This document shows positions 59,371 to 64,000 of a stretch of DNA of 64,000 nucleotides, piece after piece. The DNA lies in the NCBI RefSeq assembly GCF_009765825.1, contig NZ_LMUR01000010.1, forward strand, positions 299,437-363,436. Direction: 5' to 3'. The position numbers and the translations under genes were made by a program. Each line of letters begins with the position of its first letter. Positions within the stretch are counted from its first letter, which is position 1. The notes under the pieces are model-generated. The model was not told the origin of the DNA. It worked only from the letters and a program-made list of their open reading frames with translations, and made no database searches. The stretch comes from Granulicella sp. L60 (GTDB lineage: Bacteria; Acidobacteriota; Terriglobia; Terriglobales; Acidobacteriaceae).

Positions 59371-60054
59371 TTAGCTCCCGAACGCCTGATCCTCATGGAC
59401 GTAGCTGATAACGAGACCGAGAGGATTAGTGAGTAGCATCTTGTTGGGGACTTCGTCGCGGAAGCCAAAGACGACGTTCGCTGTCCAGCGTTCGCGGCGT
59501 TGTTCGTCCTGATCGCCGGGCGAACGGAAGACCTTCTCGAATTCGATATGAGCGCGATAGGGCGCCTGACGGAGATCCTCAAGGACCACGGTCTTGATCT
59601 CGACATCGACGTTCGGGGCGCTGGGATCGAGGAGGAACGTCTCCAGCGTCTTTGCCCTGGTGACGCGCAGGAGCGTAGCTCCCTGCAACTCATCCGAAAA
59701 GAGGTCCATCGACTCGCGGAAGTCACGCTGCAACGTGGCGTGATTGCGACCGTAGTAAAGTTCCGCCCAATGAGCGAGGTAATACTTGCTCACGCGATCG
59801 ACAGGAACTTTGGAGAAGTCGGCGTAGCTGGAGACCTGCCCACGTCCCGCCTCCGAGACCGCGATGACGAGCGGCTTCAGCCGCAAGGCAGCGGTCTCGG
59901 CGCGATAGAGGAGCGTGAGCGAAGCGAGCGTGACGACGGAGAGCACGAGCAGCGCCACCTTGAGATAAGTGTTGGTGACAACAGGCTCGGCGTATAACTC
60001 CAGGAACCTGTGTCCGGCATCGGTGGTTCGAATCGCGTAGTTTGTAGCTGTCAT
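59371..60054 (-). CDS. trbF: Type IV secretion protein TrbF/VirB8 type
   Basis: 227 residues. N-terminal membrane helix (LKVALLVLSVVTLASLTLLY) after a short cytoplasmic tail, then a periplasmic NTF2-like domain (VSKYYLAHWAELYYGRNHAT, ... RRERWTANVVFGFRDEVPNK, LLTNPLGLVISYVHEDQAFG). The last segment with NPLG is diagnostic of VirB8/TrbF. Two bases separate it from the VirB6 gene. The longer open frame above ATG 60054 is a shadow of virB6. Confidence 0.88.
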   Translation of the reverse strand: MTATNYAIRTTDAGHRFLELYAEPVVTNTYLKVALLVLSVVTLASLTLLYRAETAALRLKPLVIAVSEAGRGQVSSYADFSKVPVDRVSKYYLAHWAELYYGRNHATLQRDFRESMDLFSDELQGATLLRVTRAKTLETFLLDPSAPNVDVEIKTVVLEDLRQAPYRAHIEFEKVFRSPGDQDEQRRERWTANVVFGFRDEVPNKMLLTNPLGLVISYVHEDQAFGS

Positions 60055-60056
60055 GA

Positions 60057-60878
60057 TTACCGTCCCATCGGGTTGACCCAGGTTCCACTGCGTCCGCTGA
60101 GAATGGCGCCGGTCAACTCGGGGATCTTGACCAGGCCATAGATGCAGACCATCAGGGTGATGAAGAGCGCAGGCAGATTCATCAGGGCGTTTGAGAGGCT
60201 GAGGGTGCCGATGACCTGGAACATCGAGGTCAGCACCTTCGAGAAGACGAAGATGAAGGCCGAGGCAATGACCTGATAGAAGCTGAAGCCAATGAATGCC
60301 TTGAACCATCCCCAGAAGAGCCAGTCCATCTTCGGCACCACAAACCAGGGGATGAAGACCGGGCCGATCAGCACGCATACGGCGGCGGCGACGTAGCCGT
60401 AAGCGATCACAGCAAAGGACACAGCCTCCATCGCGGCCAGAAGGAGCGCGAGGATCAGATACACCAGGTCTTCAAGGATGTTGAAGTTGCCCGGAGGCGC
60501 TCCGAGTTGTTGCTCGGCGGTAGTGACCGTGGTAGCGATCTGTTGCGTGGTGTCGGACTCGATCTGGCCGGAGATGCTGAGAGCCTCTTTGGTGACGAGG
60601 TCGCTGAAGCTATAGCCGACACCGGGGATCGGCGTCGAGTAGTAGGTCAGCATTCCAAGGCCAAACGAGATCAACAGGATCAGGTCGGCAAACTTGCCGA
60701 AGTGGAATCCGCCCTGTCCCTGCGAAGCGGACAGGGCGGATTTGATCCCAAACCAGACGATAAGAATGACGGCCAGGCCGCGGAACATATCGAGTCCCGC
60801 TGCCTGTAATGCCCCGCTGTTCGAGGACAGAAGCTGGCTGATGGCCTGGCCGAGAAAGGTAAACGGATTATCCTGCAT
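60057..60878 (-). CDS. trbL: Type IV secretion membrane protein TrbL/VirB6 type
   Basis: 273 residues with about six membrane helices (GLAVILIVWFGIKSALSA, LVYLILALLLAAMEAVSFAV, VCVLIGPVFIPWFVVP, ALMNLPALFITLMVCIYGLV). Position between VirB5- and VirB8-like genes and the GPVFIPWFVVP segment fit VirB6/TrbL. It forms the inner-membrane channel part. Confidence 0.87.
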   Translation of the reverse strand: MQDNPFTFLGQAISQLLSSNSGALQAAGLDMFRGLAVILIVWFGIKSALSASQGQGGFHFGKFADLILLISFGLGMLTYYSTPIPGVGYSFSDLVTKEALSISGQIESDTTQQIATTVTTAEQQLGAPPGNFNILEDLVYLILALLLAAMEAVSFAVIAYGYVAAAVCVLIGPVFIPWFVVPKMDWLFWGWFKAFIGFSFYQVIASAFIFVFSKVLTSMFQVIGTLSLSNALMNLPALFITLMVCIYGLVKIPELTGAILSGRSGTWVNPMGR

Positions 60879-60892
60879 GAACGACCTCCGGC

Positions 60893-61810
60893 TTACTGTG
60901 CTGTAGTGCTGAGTGAGATTGCGTGCAGTGACGTGCTCACGCCATTGCTCACGTTCTGCATGGTGTTGGAGAAGTTCTGCTGGAAATAAATGGCCTGGTT
61001 GATTAGGCGGTTCCGCTCATCGACCTGCTCCTTGGCGGCGAGCGCCTGTTGCGCGGCAACAGCAGCGAGGATCTGGTTAGCATCCTGCTGGGCGTGAATC
61101 TGGAGCATCGTGGCTGCGTTGATCTTGGCGAGCACACCGACTTCGGTCTGTTGGCTGGGATCGGTTGAGTAGGTATCGGATTCGAGGTTGGCCAGCTTCT
61201 GCTGGAAGCTCAGAGCGTCGGAGCGAATGGTTCCAACGGTGGACAACAGGTTGGTGATGTTCGACTGACCGATCTCGGAGTTTGTGTATTGGGTCTGGAC
61301 CGCGGCCTGGGTCGTTGCGTCGAGTCCGGAGAGATTGCTGTAACTCTGGAGCGGAGTTACAGCACCGCCGTAAGCAGACATGGCGCGTGTGGGACTGCCG
61401 ACGTTGAGTGCGTTGAGCCACGCTGTGGTCAGGCTGGAGTTGCTGGAGGCTGCGAAGCTGGGGTTTCCCAGTGTCTGCCACTGAGCAAAGTCCGATCTGT
61501 AGCGGGCCGCGAGGTTCTGCGGCATCTTCGACATCTGGAGAGCAAGGTTGTAGGTGGATTCGAGTTGGTTCAGTGTCTTGAAGGCGGTCTCATAGATTTG
61601 CTCCTCCTTCTGGAGGTGCTGCTCCCAGTTCTGCAGTTCGGTCGCCCACTTCTGGAGTTGTTGTTCACCTTGAGAGAGTTGTGAGATCGCATGGGCGCTC
61701 TGCGTGGGGTCGTACACGATGCCTGAGCCGAACTGCGCGTGCGCCGCAGGCGCGAGCGCGATTGCGGCGAACAAGCCGAAGGCGGAGAGAATAGTTTTTA
61801 CTGCTTTCAT
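60893..61810 (-). CDS. trbJ: Type IV secretion protein TrbJ/VirB5 type
   Basis: 305 residues. Signal peptide ILSAFGLFAAIALAPAAHAQ, then FGSGIVYDPTQSAHAISQLS, the TrbJ hallmark, and long Gln-rich helices (QQLQKWATELQNWEQHLQKE). A periplasmic or pilus-tip component. GGAGG lies before the ATG, just after the small lipoprotein stop. Confidence 0.9.
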   Translation of the reverse strand: MKAVKTILSAFGLFAAIALAPAAHAQFGSGIVYDPTQSAHAISQLSQGEQQLQKWATELQNWEQHLQKEEQIYETAFKTLNQLESTYNLALQMSKMPQNLAARYRSDFAQWQTLGNPSFAASSNSSLTTAWLNALNVGSPTRAMSAYGGAVTPLQSYSNLSGLDATTQAAVQTQYTNSEIGQSNITNLLSTVGTIRSDALSFQQKLANLESDTYSTDPSQQTEVGVLAKINAATMLQIHAQQDANQILAAVAAQQALAAKEQVDERNRLINQAIYFQQNFSNTMQNVSNGVSTSLHAISLSTTAQ

Positions 61811-61828
61811 GGTGAAACCTCCGTGGAG

Positions 61829-61981
61829 TTACAGGTGGATGGATACGGGACGGGACGGAGAACGCGTGGAAACGCGTTCGGGGGTCCAGTACCGATAGGG
61901 AGAGGGCTTCGGCGGCTGCGAGGGGGAGGCGCAGCCAACCACGAACATGCAGCCGAGACAAAGGATGACGGCGGCACGCAT
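61829..61981 (-). CDS. Small lipoprotein (VirB7/TrbK-like)
   Basis: 50 residues, too short for many gene callers. MRAAVILCLGCMFVVGCASP has a lipobox ending at Cys17 (VVGC), followed by a Pro/Arg-rich tail (PSQPPKPSPYRYWTPERVST). ATG overlaps the VirB10 stop (ATGA) and TrbJ starts 18 bp later, so it sits exactly where VirB7-type pilot or TrbK-type entry-exclusion lipoproteins sit in such operons. Confidence 0.75.
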   Translation of the reverse strand: MRAAVILCLGCMFVVGCASPSQPPKPSPYRYWTPERVSTRSPSRPVSIHL

Positions 61982-63246
61982 CAGAAGACCCCCGGCATAT
62001 CGTGGTTTTCATAAGCGGGCAGCAGCATGTCCTGGGTGAGGTAGACCTTGATGCGATGTCCCTCGGTGATCGTTATCGTCGGCGGGATATTGATGAAGCG
62101 GTTGAGAACGTTGGCACTCGACTGTGAGAGGCTCGAAGAGATACCCTGGCGATACGCTTCGGAGCCGGTCTCGTTGTAGCCGCTGTTGGTCGTGGCCTCT
62201 GCCGCACCCGCAATCACGCCGAGTGCGATCGATGTGCCGAAGATTTCGAGGTAGTGATTGTTGGTCTTATCCTTCAGCCCGGTATCTCCGATCTGATCGA
62301 GACCGTGGAACTGGTCGAGATCGACGGAGTATCCATCGGGCATGATGAGGCGGTGGAAGGTAACGGCAAGGCGCTTCTGACCGAAGCCGGCAACCTTCTG
62401 CGTACCGCCGAGAAGGAAACTGCCTTCGGGGATAAGCACATGCTGACCGTCATGGCTATAGATGGGGTTCGACACCATAACCTTGACCGGACCTGCAAAC
62501 TCTCCATCGAGCCTGTTTGTGAGAACAGTGTCGATGGTGGTGCCTTCATAGAGGACAAAGGGTTGGCCATGCGCGGAGTTGAGGTTGACCTCCGGAGCAC
62601 GCTTAGTCTCAGCGGCGGTCTGCGTAGCAGAAGCCTGCGACGGCGAGTTCGCAGAACGAGGAGCAGGCGTGGCCGCGTCTGTCTCCGGACGGGCGATCGC
62701 GTCAGCGGAGTCCGCTGGAGATGCCGATGGGCGCGAAGTGCCAGCATCGGCGGAGACGAGGTTCGAAGCGAAGCGAGCTTTGAAAGCCATGGCCTTTTCC
62801 GCGTCCGCGATGGGATCGCGGGGAGGCTCCGTGACAGTTGGCGCCGGCGACTGCGTAGCAGGAGCGACGGTGCCACCGACTTGAGTGGGAGTCTGGGTTC
62901 CAGCTGTCGTGGTGCCAGCAGACGCTTTTTGCTGTTGGGCCTGCTGTTGGCTTTGCCGTTGCTCCGCGGTCAGGTTCTGCTCCAGCTCTGCAATCTTGCG
63001 GGCGTTGGCATCGCTGGAGAAAGGCGTGGCGTTCGGGAGAGCGGCAGGCGTGGTCTTCGCGTGGTTTTTCGAGAACATCACGGCGAGCAGGATGAGCACG
63101 GCGAGTCCTGCAACGACGTAACCCTGCGCTTGTTTGGGGACGACACCCTCCGGCAGTACGCGCCTATCGCGCAGGGCCGGAGGGGTTGGCGATTGAGGTG
63201 CAGCCTGCAGCTCGGATACTTCGGGATTCTGCTTTTCCTCTGGCAC
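61981..63246 (-). CDS. trbI: Type IV secretion protein TrbI/VirB10 type
   Basis: 421 residues. Single N-terminal membrane helix (GYVVAGLAVLILLAVMFSKN), Pro/Gln/Ala-rich periplasmic linker, then the C-terminal VirB10 barrel domain (LYEGTTIDTVLTNRLDGEFA, VLIPEGSFLLGGTQKVAGFG, RLAVTFHRLIMPDGYSVDLD). It spans both membranes and opens the outer channel. It lies 8 bp after the VirB9 gene. Confidence 0.92.
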   Translation of the reverse strand: MPEEKQNPEVSELQAAPQSPTPPALRDRRVLPEGVVPKQAQGYVVAGLAVLILLAVMFSKNHAKTTPAALPNATPFSSDANARKIAELEQNLTAEQRQSQQQAQQQKASAGTTTAGTQTPTQVGGTVAPATQSPAPTVTEPPRDPIADAEKAMAFKARFASNLVSADAGTSRPSASPADSADAIARPETDAATPAPRSANSPSQASATQTAAETKRAPEVNLNSAHGQPFVLYEGTTIDTVLTNRLDGEFAGPVKVMVSNPIYSHDGQHVLIPEGSFLLGGTQKVAGFGQKRLAVTFHRLIMPDGYSVDLDQFHGLDQIGDTGLKDKTNNHYLEIFGTSIALGVIAGAAEATTNSGYNETGSEAYRQGISSSLSQSSANVLNRFINIPPTITITEGHRIKVYLTQDMLLPAYENHDMPGVF

Positions 63247-63254
63247 ATTGCCTC

Positions 63255-64000
63255 CTATTTTCCGGACCGGTCGAAGCTGAGTTTGTGTTTGCCGATCTGG
63301 AGATAGCCGTGATCGACGACCGTCGGGATGACGTAGGTGCCGTCCTGCAACTGGAACGTGATCAAATCAGGCTTCTTGTCTTTCAGCTCGTAGATGGAGA
63401 ACTTCTCCGAAGCCGAGGACTTGATGTAGGTGAACTTGTCATCGTGATAAATCGCGGAGACATCGAAGGGGCTTTCGTTGTGGTAGGTGTAGTCGAACTT
63501 CAACGCCTTGATGGGATAGTCGGCGCGGAATTGTTCAACGGCGGTGACTGCATGAGTCTGAGCAAGCCGGGCCTGTTCCTGCGCTGCAATCACCTCGGAG
63601 GCAGAGACGAGTTTGCCAGCGTTGCCGGCGGCGGCAAGCAAGGATTGGTCGGACGGCTCGATAACAACCTTCAGGTCGGGATCGGCGGACCCGGCTTCGT
63701 CCAGGGTGAAGGAGTAGACGCTACCCTTGTCGGTAATCAGGTCGAGGCTGGAATGGATGCCTGCCTTGGCCGGATGCACAAAGCAGTAGCTCCCAGCCCA
63801 ATCGACGATCCAGAAGTCTTTGTCGCCGGTGGCGGCGTTCAGAATCTTCTCTGTGGGCGGAAGCTGAATGAGCGTGGTGTAGCTCATCTTTCCGCGAACA
63901 TTCACAATGTCGTTGGCGTGGTATTTGACGATGCGGGCGGTAGTCTGCTGGCCGTGCGCGACGGTGGCAGCAAGGCCGAGGAGGAGCGGGAAGATTGGCG
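63255..64000 (-). CDS. trbG: Type IV secretion protein TrbG/VirB9 type (5' end beyond window)
   Basis: The frame is open to the right edge. The last visible residues (PIFPLLLGLAATVAHGQQ) are a signal peptide, so only a few codons are missing. The body (TARIVKYHANDIVNVRGKMS, IQLPPTEKILNAATGDKDFW, then ALKFDYTYHNESPFDVSAIY) fits VirB9/TrbG, the periplasmic part of the outer-membrane core with VirB7 and VirB10. Confidence 0.85.
   Translation of the reverse strand, partial: PIFPLLLGLAATVAHGQQTTARIVKYHANDIVNVRGKMSYTTLIQLPPTEKILNAATGDKDFWIVDWAGSYCFVHPAKAGIHSSLDLITDKGSVYSFTLDEAGSADPDLKVVIEPSDQSLLAAAGNAGKLVSASEVIAAQEQARLAQTHAVTAVEQFRADYPIKALKFDYTYHNESPFDVSAIYHDDKFTYIKSSASEKFSIYELKDKKPDLITFQLQDGTYVIPTVVDHGYLQIGKHKLSFDRSGK

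Overview
The window looks like chromosomal plus integrated mobile DNA of a soil Acidobacteriota bacterium (class Terriglobia, Granulicella/Edaphobacter/Terriglobus type). This is inferred from the Oar-like TonB-dependent receptor with an N-terminal carboxypeptidase-regulatory domain, moderate GC content and many ECF/two-component genes. No rRNA or tRNA gene was seen to confirm it.

Left part (1-32.6 kb), ordinary and accessory chromosome: a tripartite drug-efflux operon; a FixJ/NarL-type two-component system with a six-PAS membrane kinase; a five-gene operon joining an Fe-S D-lactate-type dehydrogenase, cytochrome bd oxidase, acetolactate decarboxylase and acetolactate synthase (respiratory lactate oxidation and acetoin formation); a TetR/SDR pair with a clear operator; a group of orphan regulators with two related palindromes; an ECF sigma/anti-sigma pair; a TlpA-like thioredoxin; a frameshifted Tat-exported metallophosphoesterase; a sialidase-like secreted protein; and a large TonB-dependent receptor.

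Middle (32.7-46 kb), the most interesting region: a lasso-peptide-type RiPP operon on the minus strand. It runs B1 (PqqD-like RRE), redoxin, methyltransferase, two NUDIX-like/APH kinase fusions, prolyl oligopeptidase, B2 protease, asparagine-synthetase-like cyclase, then three tiny precursor genes that lie last. A divergent ABC exporter and a LysR regulator lie on the other side. The precursors share a YxxP leader motif, a predicted nine-residue ring segment of the form xKxxxxCxD, and an unusual identical C-terminus, GAYEVDE. Paired 13-bp repeats lie about 100 bp upstream of each divergent start.

Right part (46.7-64 kb), a conjugative element on the minus strand: Trb/VirB-type IV secretion genes (virB9, virB10, small lipoprotein, virB5, virB6, virB8, coupling protein and VirB11 ATPase). 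Between them sits a cargo/maintenance block with three SSB-like OB-fold paralogues, a C5 DNA methyltransferase, a PP-loop PAPS-reductase-like protein, winged-helix proteins and a five-copy iteron array. The SSB genes carry a shared hairpin-rich upstream element and hairpins around or after their stop codons; a decayed fourth SSB copy lies divergently. VirB4, the relaxase and the integrase are not in this window.
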